A stretch of 64,000 bases of DNA from NCBI RefSeq assembly GCF_023073715.1, contig NZ_JADPKA010000028.1, forward strand, positions 62,001-126,000, written 5' to 3'. Numbering within the stretch: position 1 is the stretch's first letter; the number at the start of each line of letters is the position of its first letter. This stretch comes from Bradyrhizobium sp. 164. GTDB taxonomy: Bacteria; Pseudomonadota; Alphaproteobacteria; Rhizobiales; Xanthobacteraceae. The notes below the pieces were generated by a model. That model was not told the origin of the DNA and searched no databases. It saw only the letters and a program-made list of their open reading frames with translations. Of the stretch, positions 44,285 through 52,459 are shown piece by piece. Made by a program: the position numbers and the translations under genes.

Positions 44285-44872
44285 ATGGCACTGGGCGACG
44301 CAATCCTCGCTTGCCTGACGGAACGTCCGATGACGGGCTACGAGCTCGCCAAGACGTTCGATTCATCGATCGGCTTCTTCTGGAAGGCCGACCACCAGCA
44401 GATCTACCGCGAACTCTCCAAGCTGCGCGACCGCGGCTACATCCAGGGCCGCGAGGTCGTGCAGTCTGGCAAGCCCAATAAACTGATCTATACGCTTACT
44501 CCCGAGGGCCGAACAGCACTGCGGCACTGGGCCGCGCGGCCCAGCACGCCGCCCTCGATCAAGGACGACCTCCTGGTGCGGCTGCATGCGCTCGACAGCA
44601 TCGACATCGAGCCCATACGCACTGATCTGATGGCCCGCCTGGAGCATCACCGCGACCGCCACGCCAATTACGAGCGCATCCTGAAGAAGCGTTTTCCGGA
44701 GGGAACGGCGGAAGGCCGGCTCGACCTCGGCAATCTGCTCCTGCTTCAGCTCGGCGCCCGGCACGAGCAGATGGTGGCCGATTTCTGCGAGGAGGCGCTG
44801 GACGCGCTGTCGGCAATGAGCGGCAAGGCCAGCGTAGTGCCGCTGGAGGAGGGGAAGCGGGCGAAGGGCTGA
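44285..44872 (+). CDS. PadR-family regulator divergent from the fad cluster
   Basis: 195 residues. The N-terminal winged helix is MALGDAILACLTERPMTGYELAKTFDSSIGFFWKADHQQIYRELSKLRDRGYI, a classic PadR start, followed by the helical dimerisation domain (~95-180: DDLLVRLHALDSIDIEPIRTDLMARLEHHRDRHANYERILKKRF). GGGAGG lies just before the ATG. Repressors of this family respond to aromatic or acyl ligands. Position and the dyads make it the likely regulator of the divergent SnoaL-fad genes and of itself (inference). Confidence 0.94.
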   Translation: MALGDAILACLTERPMTGYELAKTFDSSIGFFWKADHQQIYRELSKLRDRGYIQGREVVQSGKPNKLIYTLTPEGRTALRHWAARPSTPPSIKDDLLVRLHALDSIDIEPIRTDLMARLEHHRDRHANYERILKKRFPEGTAEGRLDLGNLLLLQLGARHEQMVADFCEEALDALSAMSGKASVVPLEEGKRAKG

Positions 44873-44894
44873 GACGCATAGGCAGTGCCGGTCA

Positions 44895-45022
44895 CCTCTC
44901 CCGCAAGCTTGCGGGAGAGGTCGGCGCGTAGCGCCGGGTGAGGGCTTTCTCCTCTTTGGGAGTCTTCGTTGTTGAAGCACCCTCTCCCCAGCCCTCCCCC
45001 GCAAGCGGGGGAGGGAGCGCAC
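44895..45022. repeat. CCTCTCCC palindromic repeat pair
   Basis: CCTCTCCCGCAAG-CTTGCGGGAGAGG at 44895-44920 (perfect 26-base palindrome) and CCCTCCCCCGC-AA-GCGGGGGAGGG at 44992-45015, preceded by the 20-base CCTCTCCCCAGCCCTCCCCC (44981-45000) that also occurs at 60671-60690 inside the DNA ligase gene. Confidence 0.75.
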
Positions 45023-45076
45023 CTCGTTCGTGGCTGAGCTCCCCCGCCCAACTTTAAGACAGCGGTGCCGCATTCC

Positions 45077-45091
45077 TTAACCCGTTATTTA
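45077..45091 (+). promoter_or_regulatory. CtrA-like box upstream of the PodJ-like gene
   Basis: TTAA-N7-TTTA, one base off the TTAA-N7-TTAA consensus of the cell-cycle regulator CtrA, 128 bases before the ATG. podJ is cell-cycle controlled in Caulobacter, so the match is meaningful but weak. Confidence 0.35.
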
Positions 45092-45218
45092 CCGTAACAG
45101 GAAAAAGTCGGTTTTCGAGGCAGACGACCCGCGCCAAATTCGGTTGTGTTTGCAACCGGCACGCGAGGGGAGGCTGGAGGCGCCGGGTGGGGCGCCGGAG
45201 TCGGAACCGGACAGAGTC

Positions 45219-48200
45219 ATGAATTCGCGCGTATCGTGGAGTGTTGACGGCATCGATCCATCCGTCCGGGAGCGGGCCGAAGCTGCTGCGCGCAGAGCCG
45301 GCATGTCACTCAACGATTGGCTGAACTCCACGCTCGGCGAGACTGCCGCGCCGAACTTTCGCGCACCTTACGAGCAGCGTTCGCAGCACATTCCGCAAGG
45401 ACCGAGCCAGGCGCACGGACCGAGCCAGGAAAGCCGCGAAGTCGCCGACATCCACCAGCGGCTCGACGCGATCACCCAGCAGATCGAACGGATTTCAAAG
45501 CCCACCCAGCGCCAGGACCCTTCGCGGCAGGACATCTCGCGCGAGCAGGGCGTCGCGCGCCAGCTCAATGATGCGATCTCGCGGCTCGATGCACGGCTCT
45601 CGCAAATCTCGAAGCCGCAGCAGCAGCCTCAGACCCAGCGGCCGCCACCGTCACCGGTCGAGACGCGCCAGCGCCAGGCCGATGCGGTCGAGCGCGCGGC
45701 AGCCCAGATCTATCGCAGCTCGCCTCCCCTGAGCCCGGCGTCGTTCGACGTCGCGGTCGCCGAGATCACGGCGCGGCAAAGCGAGCTCGACGGCTTTGCA
45801 CCGCGGCCGATGCCGCCGCGCGCCGCGCTGCCGATCGCGCCGATGGCGGCGCCACCCGCCCCCGCCTACGCGCCGCCGCCCCAACCGTCGGGGCCGGATT
45901 TCTCCTCGCTCGAGCGCCATCTGCTCAAGATCACGAGCCAGATCGAGTCGCTCCAGCGCCCTGACAATACCGAGCAGGCGGTCACCGCCTTCCGCAGCGA
46001 GCTTGCCGAGATCCGTCACGCCATCACCGAGGCGATGCCGCGGCGCGCGATCGAATCGATCGAGAACGAGATCCGCTCGCTGCACCGTCGCATCGACGAG
46101 ACCCGCTCCAACGGCACCGACGGCCAGGTCCTGTCAGGCATCGAGCGCGCGCTATCCGACATCAAGCAGGTGCTGCGCACGCTGACGCCGGCCGAGCAGC
46201 TCACCGGCTATGACGAGGCGATCCGCAATCTCGGCGCCAAGCTCGATCTGATCCTGCGCGCCAATGACGATCCCTCGACAGTGCGCCAGCTCGAAGACGC
46301 GATCTCGGCGTTGCGCAGCATCGTCTCCAACGTCGCCTCCAACGAAGCGCTGGCGCGTCTGTCCGAAGACGTGCAGCTGCTGTCCTCCAAGGTCGACCAG
46401 ATCACCCGCGCCACCGGCCCGAGCGACAGCTTTGCGGTGCTGGAGCAGCGCATCGCGGCGCTCACCGCGGCGCTGGAAACCCGCGAGCGGGCGCAGCCGT
46501 CCGAGAGCACCGAGCATCTGGAAGCTGCGATCCGTGCGCTGTCGGACCGCTTCGATCGCATGCAGGTCGGCAACGACTCGGCCTCGACCTTCGCCCATCT
46601 CGAGCAGCGTGTCTCCTATCTGCTGGAGCGGATCGAGGCCGCCTCCGATCCACGCAGCGGCAACCTGAGCCGCGTCGAGGACGGGCTGCACGACATCCTG
46701 AGGCACCTGGAGCGGCAGCAGGCGACCTATTCCGCGCTGGCCGAGAGCCGCAATTCGCCGCCGCCCGATTCCGGCGTGGTCGATCTCGTCAAGCGCGAGC
46801 TCTCCGACATCCGCTTCAGCCAGGCCGAGACCAACCGGAATACGCAGGATTCGCTCGAAGCCGTTCACAACACGCTCGGTCATGTCGTCGACCGCCTCTC
46901 CATGATCGAGGGCGATCTGCGCGCCGTGCGCACCGCGCCGCCGGCACCGCTGATGCCTATGGCCGCTCCGATGGAGGCCGCTCCGATGGAGCCCGCTCCG
47001 ATGGCGCGCGAGCCGCGGCCGCCGCAGCAGCCGAAATACGATCCGAAGCCGGAGCTGCCGAACCCCGCCGCAGCGCAGGCAGCGCAGGCCGCCTTCGCCG
47101 CCGCGCCGCGCGAATTCCATGCCGCGCCGCCGCCGGTGCCGTCGGCACCGCCCGTTCCGCCGCGTGCGATCAGCGAAATCCTGGAGCCGCACACCGTGCC
47201 CGCGCGCGCTGCACTCGCGCCGGAATTGCCGCCGGATCATCCGCTCGAGCCGGGCACACGGCCGGGTGGACGCGTCGCCACGCCGTCGGAGCGCATCGCC
47301 GCCTCCGAGAGCGCAATCAGCGGAATTCCCACCGCTCCGAAAGAGCCGGTGTCGTCGTCCAGCTTCATCGCCGCCGCGCGCCGCGCCGCCCAGGCCGCCG
47401 CCGCGCAGCCGGAAAAGACCGGCCGCGCCGCCAAGGCGGGGGCCGATCGCTCCAAGGACAAGGACGGCGGCTCGACCATCACGTCGAAGATCCGCTCGCT
47501 GCTGGTCGGCGCGAGCGTTGTCGTGATCGTGCTCGGCACCTTCAAGATGGCGATGGGCCTGCTCGAAGGCGGCAGCGCGCCGCCGGCGCCGCAAACGATG
47601 GAGAATTCGTCGGGCCAGCCCACACCGCTGGCCCCGCCGCCCCCGGTCGAGACCAAGCCCGCTACGCCCGAACAGGTCACACCGTCGATGACCTCGCCGA
47701 CGCCGATCGGACGACAATCCCAGAACAATGCCGCGCCGGCTCCCGCCGCCAATCCGGGCAGCTCGGCCTCGGTCGAAATCCCGCCGGTCCCTCCCGCGGC
47801 CCCGCCTGTCTCCAGCGACGTCACCGGCGCGCTGTCGGGCACGAGCCGCGGCAAGCTCGGCCTCATCCAGGTGCCGCCGAGCGAGAAGCTGCCCGACGGC
47901 ATCGGCGGCCCGGGCCTGCGCACCGCCGCGATGAAGGGCGATGCGACCGCGGCCTACGAGATCGGCGTGCGCTTTGCGGAAGGAAAGGGCGTGGCTGCGA
48001 ACTACGACGAAGCCGCCAAATGGTACGACCGCGCGGCGCAGGCCGGCGTGGTGCCCGCGACCTTCCGCCTCGGCACGCTCTACGAGAAGGGCCTTGGCGT
48101 GAAGAAGGACGCCGATATCGCCCGCCGCTACTACACGCAGGCCGCCGAGCGCGGCAACGCCAAGGCGATGCACAATCTCGCGGTGCTAGATGCCGATGGC

Positions 48201-48596
48201 GGCGGACGTGGCGCCAATTACAAGAGCGCGGCGCTGTGGTTCCGCAAAGCGGCCGACCGCGGCGTTGCCGACAGCCAGTTCAACCTCGGCATTCTCTATG
48301 CCCGCGGCATCGGCGTCGAACAGAACCTCGCCGAATCCTACAAATGGTTCAGCCTGGCCGCCGCTCAGGGCGACGCAGATGCGGCCGGCAAGCGCGACGA
48401 CGTCGCCAAACGTCTCGACCCGCAATCGCTCGCCGCCGCCAAGCTCGCAATCCAGACCTTCAGCGCCGAACCGCAGCCCGACGATGCCGTCAATGTCGCG
48501 ACGCCCGCCGGCGGCTGGGATAGCGCGCCGCAGGCGAGCGCCAAGCCGGCGCCGAAGCCGGTCGCGACCAAGAAGTCGGCGTCGGCGGCGCATTAA
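45219..48596 (+). CDS. PodJ-like polarity factor with Sel1 repeats
   Basis: 1125 residues from ATG 45219 (MNSRVSWSVDGIDPSVRERAEAAARRAGMSLNDWLNSTLGE); the upstream extension is rejected. The N-terminal motif is the short helical module shared by PodJ-like proteins of alphaproteobacteria. Residues ~85-610 are broken coiled coil rich in Gln/Glu/Ala, ~610-755 a Pro/Ala-rich flexible region, one transmembrane helix at ~759-782 (LLVGASVVVIVLGTFKMAMGLL), a second Pro-rich linker, and four Sel1 repeats in the periplasm (~899-1055: AAYEIGVRFAEGKGV, ATFRLGTLYEKGLGV, AMHNLAVLDADGGG, SQFNLGILYARGIGV). No peptidoglycan-binding domain is visible at the end. PodJ proteins recruit polar and cell-cycle factors; the role in this organism is inferred. 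Confidence 0.88.
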   Translation: MNSRVSWSVDGIDPSVRERAEAAARRAGMSLNDWLNSTLGETAAPNFRAPYEQRSQHIPQGPSQAHGPSQESREVADIHQRLDAITQQIERISKPTQRQDPSRQDISREQGVARQLNDAISRLDARLSQISKPQQQPQTQRPPPSPVETRQRQADAVERAAAQIYRSSPPLSPASFDVAVAEITARQSELDGFAPRPMPPRAALPIAPMAAPPAPAYAPPPQPSGPDFSSLERHLLKITSQIESLQRPDNTEQAVTAFRSELAEIRHAITEAMPRRAIESIENEIRSLHRRIDETRSNGTDGQVLSGIERALSDIKQVLRTLTPAEQLTGYDEAIRNLGAKLDLILRANDDPSTVRQLEDAISALRSIVSNVASNEALARLSEDVQLLSSKVDQITRATGPSDSFAVLEQRIAALTAALETRERAQPSESTEHLEAAIRALSDRFDRMQVGNDSASTFAHLEQRVSYLLERIEAASDPRSGNLSRVEDGLHDILRHLERQQATYSALAESRNSPPPDSGVVDLVKRELSDIRFSQAETNRNTQDSLEAVHNTLGHVVDRLSMIEGDLRAVRTAPPAPLMPMAAPMEAAPMEPAPMAREPRPPQQPKYDPKPELPNPAAAQAAQAAFAAAPREFHAAPPPVPSAPPVPPRAISEILEPHTVPARAALAPELPPDHPLEPGTRPGGRVATPSERIAASESAISGIPTAPKEPVSSSSFIAAARRAAQAAAAQPEKTGRAAKAGADRSKDKDGGSTITSKIRSLLVGASVVVIVLGTFKMAMGLLEGGSAPPAPQTMENSSGQPTPLAPPPPVETKPATPEQVTPSMTSPTPIGRQSQNNAAPAPAANPGSSASVEIPPVPPAAPPVSSDVTGALSGTSRGKLGLIQVPPSEKLPDGIGGPGLRTAAMKGDATAAYEIGVRFAEGKGVAANYDEAAKWYDRAAQAGVVPATFRLGTLYEKGLGVKKDADIARRYYTQAAERGNAKAMHNLAVLDADGGGRGANYKSAALWFRKAADRGVADSQFNLGILYARGIGVEQNLAESYKWFSLAAAQGDADAAGKRDDVAKRLDPQSLAAAKLAIQTFSAEPQPDDAVNVATPAGGWDSAPQASAKPAPKPVATKKSASAAH
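46962..47006 (+). repeat. Three tandem 15-base units inside the PodJ-like gene
   Basis: GCCGCTCCGATGGAG at 46962-46976 and 46977-46991, then CCCGCTCCGATGGCG at 46992-47006, encoding APMEA/APMEP-type repeats in the flexible linker. In frame, so copy number can change without breaking the protein. Confidence 0.8.
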
Positions 48597-48602
48597 GCTC
48601 TT

Positions 48603-48718
48603 TCCCCTCATGGTGAGGAGCGCGCTCTTGCGCGCGTCTCGAACCATGCAGGCCCGGCTCTAAATCCGGACCTCGCCCTTCGAGACGCCTGCTGCGCAGG
48701 TTCCTCAGGGTGAGGAGA
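48603..48718. repeat. Intergenic repeat (CTCATGGTGAGGAG...CCTCAGGGTGAGG)
   Basis: Left part CCTCATGGTGAGGAGC and GCGCGTCTCGAACCATG, right part CCTTCGAGACGC and CCTCAGGGTGAGG form an imperfect palindromic element typical of this lineage. Between the PodJ-like gene and tauE, in the same orientation as both. The remaining sequence to 48872 holds no other feature. Confidence 0.6.
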
Positions 48719-48872
48719 AAGAGCTTGGATGCCGCTGTTGCGCGCATTCACCACGCGCAAATTTCCCGATCCCTCCCGACAGCGAATTCCGCTATGGAGG
48801 GGCGGGGCAATCGTTCCGACCTTCCCGCGAGCATTCCGCGGCAATCGATCTGTCCCGCCGGCGCGTGGTTCA

Positions 48873-49790
48873 ATGCAGCTCTACCTTCCGATCGCCGATC
48901 TTCCGGTCAACGTCTTCCTGGTGCTCGCCATGGGCGCCGCGGTCGGCTTCGTGTCCGGCATGTTCGGGATCGGTGGCGGCTTCCTGATGACGCCGCTGCT
49001 GATCTTCATCGGCATCACGCCGGCGGTCGCGGTCGCCTCGGTCGCGAGCCACATCGCGGCCTCCTCCTTTTCCGGCGCACTGTCCTATTGGCGGCGGCGC
49101 GCGATTGATCCGGCACTTGCGAGCGTCCTGCTCTGCGGCGGCGTGACCGGAACGGCGCTCGGCGTTTGGACCTTCACCCGGCTCCGTGCGCTCGGCCAGC
49201 TCGACTTGATGATCGCGCTCTCTTACGTCGTGCTGCTCAGCACCGTCGGCAGCCTGATGTTCTCCGAGGGCCTGCGCGCCCTTATGCGGACCCGGCGCGG
49301 CGCGGTGCCGCCGCGCCGCGCGCACAACTGGATCCACGGCCTGCCGCTGAAGATGCGGTTCAAGCGCTCGAAGATCTACCTCTCGGTGATTCCCGTCGTG
49401 GTCGTCGGCATCATGATCGGCTTCATCGGCGCCATCATGGGCATCGGCGGCGGCTTCATCCTGGTGCCGATCATGATCTATCTGTTGCGGGTGCCGACCT
49501 CGACCGTGATCGGCACCTCGATGGTCCTCACCCTGGTCACGATGCTGTTCGCGACCATGCTGCACGCGGTGACCAATCACCTCGTCGACGCCGTGCTGGC
49601 GCTGATCCTGATGGTCGGCGGCGTCACAGGCGCGCAGTTCGGCGCCCGCGCCGGCCAAAAGATCCGCGGCGAGCAGCTGCGGCTGCTGCTCGGCCTTTTG
49701 ATCCTCTCGGTCGGCATCCGCTTCGCGATCGAGCTGGTGATCCAACCTGCGGACCTCTTCACCATCCGTGAGCTGGGAGTGAGCGGATGA
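48873..49790 (+). CDS. TauE/SafE-family membrane permease
   Basis: 305 residues from ATG 48873 (MQLYLPIADLPVNVFLVLAMG). About eight membrane helices, with the family's repeated half-domains: GFVSGMFGIGGGFLMTPLLIFIGI in the first half and GFIGAIMGIGGGFILVPIMIYLLRV in the second (the doubled GIGGGF motif). TauE/SafE proteins export sulfite or sulfoacetate-type anions, or import related compounds. It overlaps the next gene by four bases (ATGA), and that gene's product is a periplasmic-anchored partner. The frame upstream to 48729 is a repeat and is rejected. Substrate not assignable. Confidence 0.94.
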   Translation: MQLYLPIADLPVNVFLVLAMGAAVGFVSGMFGIGGGFLMTPLLIFIGITPAVAVASVASHIAASSFSGALSYWRRRAIDPALASVLLCGGVTGTALGVWTFTRLRALGQLDLMIALSYVVLLSTVGSLMFSEGLRALMRTRRGAVPPRRAHNWIHGLPLKMRFKRSKIYLSVIPVVVVGIMIGFIGAIMGIGGGFILVPIMIYLLRVPTSTVIGTSMVLTLVTMLFATMLHAVTNHLVDAVLALILMVGGVTGAQFGARAGQKIRGEQLRLLLGLLILSVGIRFAIELVIQPADLFTIRELGVSG

Positions 49791-50557
49791 CGCGCGCGCT
49801 TGTCGCAGTGCTTCTCGTCCTGCTGCTCGTCGGCGGCGCGCGCGCCGAGCGGCTGATCGTGTCGGTCTCCAACCACCGCGTCACCGTGACGCCGAATTAT
49901 TCAGGCGAGGAGCTGGTGCTGTTCGGCTCGATCGAAAAGGATGCGACGACCCCGGCCGATCGCACGAGTTACGATCTCGTCGTCACCGTGCTGGGCCCGC
50001 GCGCCGACATGGTGACGCGGCGCAAGGAGCGCACCTTCGGCATCTGGATCAACACCGACTACCGGCAATTCCTGGAGGTGCCGAGCTATCTGGCGCTGTT
50101 CGCCAACCGTCCCTTCGATGTGATCACCTCGCCCGAGATCGCGCGGCGGCAGCAGATCGGGCTCAACAACGTGCTGCTGACCCAGCGGGTCAGCGGCGAC
50201 TATGCCGACGTGGTGCCGAACGATGCGTTCCGCTCCGCCTTCATCCGCCTGCGCACCCAGGACGGGCTCTATCGGGAGGATGCGAGCGCGGTGACGTTCC
50301 TGACGCCGACGCTGTTCCGCACCGGCATTCCGCTGCCGGCAGAGGTGCCGATCGGCACTTATGAGGTGGAGATCAAGCTGTTTGCGAGCGGTGCGTTCAT
50401 CGGCAAGACCGAGACCGCGTTCGAGATCGTCAAGGTCGGCTTGGAGCAGTTCGTCGCCACCAGCGCGCGACAACATGGGCTTCTCTATGGCCTCGCCACC
50501 GCAGCGATGGCGCTGATGACGGGCTGGATGGCGTCGATCGTGTTTCGGAAGGATTGA
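49787..50557 (+). CDS. TIGR02186-family membrane-anchored protein, TauE partner
   Basis: 256 residues. Signal peptide ~1-20 (MTRALVAVLLVLLLVGGARA), a periplasmic beta-sandwich (ERLIVSVSNHRVTVTPNYSGEELVLFGSIE; VTRRKERTFGIWINTDYRQFLEVPSYLALFANRP) and one C-terminal membrane helix (LLYGLATAAMALMTGWMASIVF). The pattern matches the TIGR02186 family, almost always encoded next to a TauE-like permease. Coupled to tauE by the ATGA overlap. The function is unknown, probably substrate capture or gating for the permease (inference). Confidence 0.9.
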   Translation: MTRALVAVLLVLLLVGGARAERLIVSVSNHRVTVTPNYSGEELVLFGSIEKDATTPADRTSYDLVVTVLGPRADMVTRRKERTFGIWINTDYRQFLEVPSYLALFANRPFDVITSPEIARRQQIGLNNVLLTQRVSGDYADVVPNDAFRSAFIRLRTQDGLYREDASAVTFLTPTLFRTGIPLPAEVPIGTYEVEIKLFASGAFIGKTETAFEIVKVGLEQFVATSARQHGLLYGLATAAMALMTGWMASIVFRKD

Positions 50558-50568
50558 GCCACACACTC

Positions 50569-50655
50569 CGTCATTGCGAGCGAAGCGAAGCAATCCAGAT
50601 TGCCGTCGCGGAGGGATTCTGGATTGCTTCGTCGCAAGGGCTCCTCGCAATGACG
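50569..50655. repeat. Intergenic repeat (CGTCATTGCGAG ... CTCGCAATGACG)
   Basis: Perfect 12-base terminal arms at 50569-50580 and 50644-50655, inner CAATCCAG...CTGGATTG stem. Between convergent genes. A classical Bradyrhizobium-type element. Confidence 0.75.
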
Positions 50656-50666
50656 ACGTGGCGACA

Positions 50667-51440
50667 TCACGGCGCCTCGATCACCGTCGGCACGCCTGGC
50701 TCCAGCAGGCGCAAGCGCGTCCCGAAGCCGAGCACGTCGAAGGTCTTGCGCAGATCCTCGCTGCTCTGGCGGAAATGAGCCCAGCCTTCGGTGTGCAGCG
50801 GCACGATCGTCGCATCGGGAAAGGCACGCGCGGTCTCGATGGTGTCGTTGGTGTCCATGGTGAGATGGAACGGCCCGCGCGTTTGCGCCGCGCCTGCGAA
50901 GGGCAGCACCACACCGCATTTGAAGCGGCGCGCGACTTCGGCGACGCCGTCGAACCAGGTGGTGTCGCCGCTGATATAGACCGGCCGCGTGTCCTTCCGG
51001 CTCGACGACACCACGAAGCCGATGACGTCGCCGGACAAGGGCTCGATGCCGGCCGGGCCATGGCGCGCGGGCGTCGCGGTGATGGTCAGCGCATTGCCGT
51101 CGCCGTCCCTGAGATGCGCGGCGCTCCAGGGCGCAAGGCCCTCGACATGGCCGCCGAGGCGCTTTGCGCCGGCTTCGGTCGTCAGCACGCGCTTGACCTT
51201 GCCGAGAAGCTCCCGGCCGGAATTGTCGAGATTGTCGGAGTGCTGATCGTGGCTCAGCAACACGGCGTCGATCGGACCGATTGCGTCAGGCCTGACGGCA
51301 GGTCCGATCGTCTTCTCCAGCTTCACATGCGGCAGTTGATAGGCACCGGGCGCGTCGAAGGTGGGGTCGGTGAGCAGGCGAAAGCCGTCGATCTCGATCA
51401 GCGCAGTGGGGCCGCCGATCAGGGTGATGGAAACGGGCAT
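50667..51440 (-). CDS. MBL-fold metal-dependent hydrolase
   Basis: 257 residues. UlaG/UPF0173-like metallo-beta-lactamase fold: the metal motif is LLSHDQHSDNLDNSG (HxxHxDN in place of the usual HxHxDH), a later GDTTWFDG and the C-terminal HTEGWAHF histidine. Other histidines are at ATPARHGP. Substrate unknown. Twelve bases after the EamA gene, same strand, with AGGAG correctly placed before its ATG, so it is operonic with the exporter. The pair is divergent from a LysR regulator. Confidence 0.92.
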   Translation of the reverse strand: MPVSITLIGGPTALIEIDGFRLLTDPTFDAPGAYQLPHVKLEKTIGPAVRPDAIGPIDAVLLSHDQHSDNLDNSGRELLGKVKRVLTTEAGAKRLGGHVEGLAPWSAAHLRDGDGNALTITATPARHGPAGIEPLSGDVIGFVVSSSRKDTRPVYISGDTTWFDGVAEVARRFKCGVVLPFAGAAQTRGPFHLTMDTNDTIETARAFPDATIVPLHTEGWAHFRQSSEDLRKTFDVLGFGTRLRLLEPGVPTVIEAP

Positions 51441-51452
51441 GATGAACTCCTG

Positions 51453-52364
51453 TTACGAGACGAGCTTTGCCGGACGCGTCACCAGATAGATACCGAGCGC
51501 GACTGGAATGATCCCGAGCAAATCGCGGGCCTCGACATGCTCGCCGAGCACGAGAAACGCGAACAGCATGCCCAGTGGCGGCATCAGGAAATGATAGGCG
51601 CTGGCGGCGGTGGCGCCACACACTTTCAGGAGATGAAACCAGAGCAGGTAGGCGAGGATCGAGCCGCCGAGCACGAGGAAGGCAAAGGCGCCGATCAGGC
51701 TCGGGGTGACCACGATCGCGTGAACGTCGGCGAAGGTGAGCGCGACCGGCGCCAGCACGATGCCGGCGGCGAGATTCTGGATGCCGTTGCCGATCCACAA
51801 CGAGCCCTTCGGCGCCAGCAGCTTGAACAGGATGGTGCCGGCTACGATCGAGGCCAGTGAGGCCAGCGTGAACAGGATGCCGTGCAGGCTGTCGGTGCCG
51901 ACCGACAAACGGTGCCACACGATGAAGGTGACACCGATGACGCCGAGCAGCAGGCCCGCCGCCTTGCGCCAGGTCGTGCCTTCGCCGAGCAGCAGCGCCG
52001 CAAGCGCAGCCGTGAACACCGGATTGGCCGAGACGATCAGCCCGCCGAGGCCCGCGGAGACCGATTGCAGGCCGGTATAGCCGAGCCCGAGATAGAGGGC
52101 GTTGTTGGCGATGCCGAGCACGGCGAAGATCGCGGCGTCGCGCCAGGACAGGGACCAGCCGTCGCCTCGAATCCAGGTCGCGCCCAGGATCAGAACGCCG
52201 GCCAGCGAGAAGCGCGCGGCGAGCAGGATCAGTGGCGGGCAATAGGTGACGCCGATCTTGCCGGCGATGAAGGCGTAGCTCCAGAGCAGGCAGAACAGGC
52301 CGATATAGAGCGGCAGCGGATTGAAACGGCTGCGGGGGACGGCGATCGATGGGGCGAGCGACAT
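51453..52364 (-). CDS. EamA/DMT-superfamily transporter
   Basis: 303 residues from ATG 52364 (MSLAPSIAVPRSRFNPL), with AGGAG six bases upstream. Ten membrane helices in two homologous EamA halves: LYIGLFCLLWSYAFIAGKIG starts the first and SLIGAFAFLVLGGSILAYLLWFHLLKVCGATAASAYHFLMPPLGMLFAFLVLGE marks the second (landmarks AFLVLGGS and FLMPPLGM). DMT proteins export amino acids, metabolites or drugs. Its substrate is unknown. Operonic with the MBL-fold hydrolase and divergent from the LysR gene, which is the natural regulator (inference). Confidence 0.93.
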   Translation of the reverse strand: MSLAPSIAVPRSRFNPLPLYIGLFCLLWSYAFIAGKIGVTYCPPLILLAARFSLAGVLILGATWIRGDGWSLSWRDAAIFAVLGIANNALYLGLGYTGLQSVSAGLGGLIVSANPVFTAALAALLLGEGTTWRKAAGLLLGVIGVTFIVWHRLSVGTDSLHGILFTLASLASIVAGTILFKLLAPKGSLWIGNGIQNLAAGIVLAPVALTFADVHAIVVTPSLIGAFAFLVLGGSILAYLLWFHLLKVCGATAASAYHFLMPPLGMLFAFLVLGEHVEARDLLGIIPVALGIYLVTRPAKLVS

Positions 52365-52407
52365 GACATTCTCCTGAGCCCTCGATCTAGGAAGGCAGCT
52401 TGCCATT

Positions 52408-52431
52408 TGGAAATTAAATGATTAACTTCCA
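52408..52431. promoter_or_regulatory. Perfect LysR-type dyad between eamA and lysR
   Basis: TGGAA-N-TTAA-N4-TTAA-N-TTCCA, a perfect 24-base dyad in the 95-base gap. It includes T-N11-A spaced half-sites as LysR regulators require, and ends 28 bases before the lysR ATG. Confidence 0.65.
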
Positions 52432-52459
52432 TTCAGTGGATTTTCGAATGGAGGCGGCG

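Noticed and set aside
44895..45022. Possible CRISPR-like array
   Set aside because: Only two unequal palindromes with no regular spacers; same elements recur elsewhere as single copies.
46152..48173. 673-residue antisense ORF over the PodJ-like gene
   Set aside because: Arg/Gly/Asp-rich shadow frame; no start signal and no recognisable domain.
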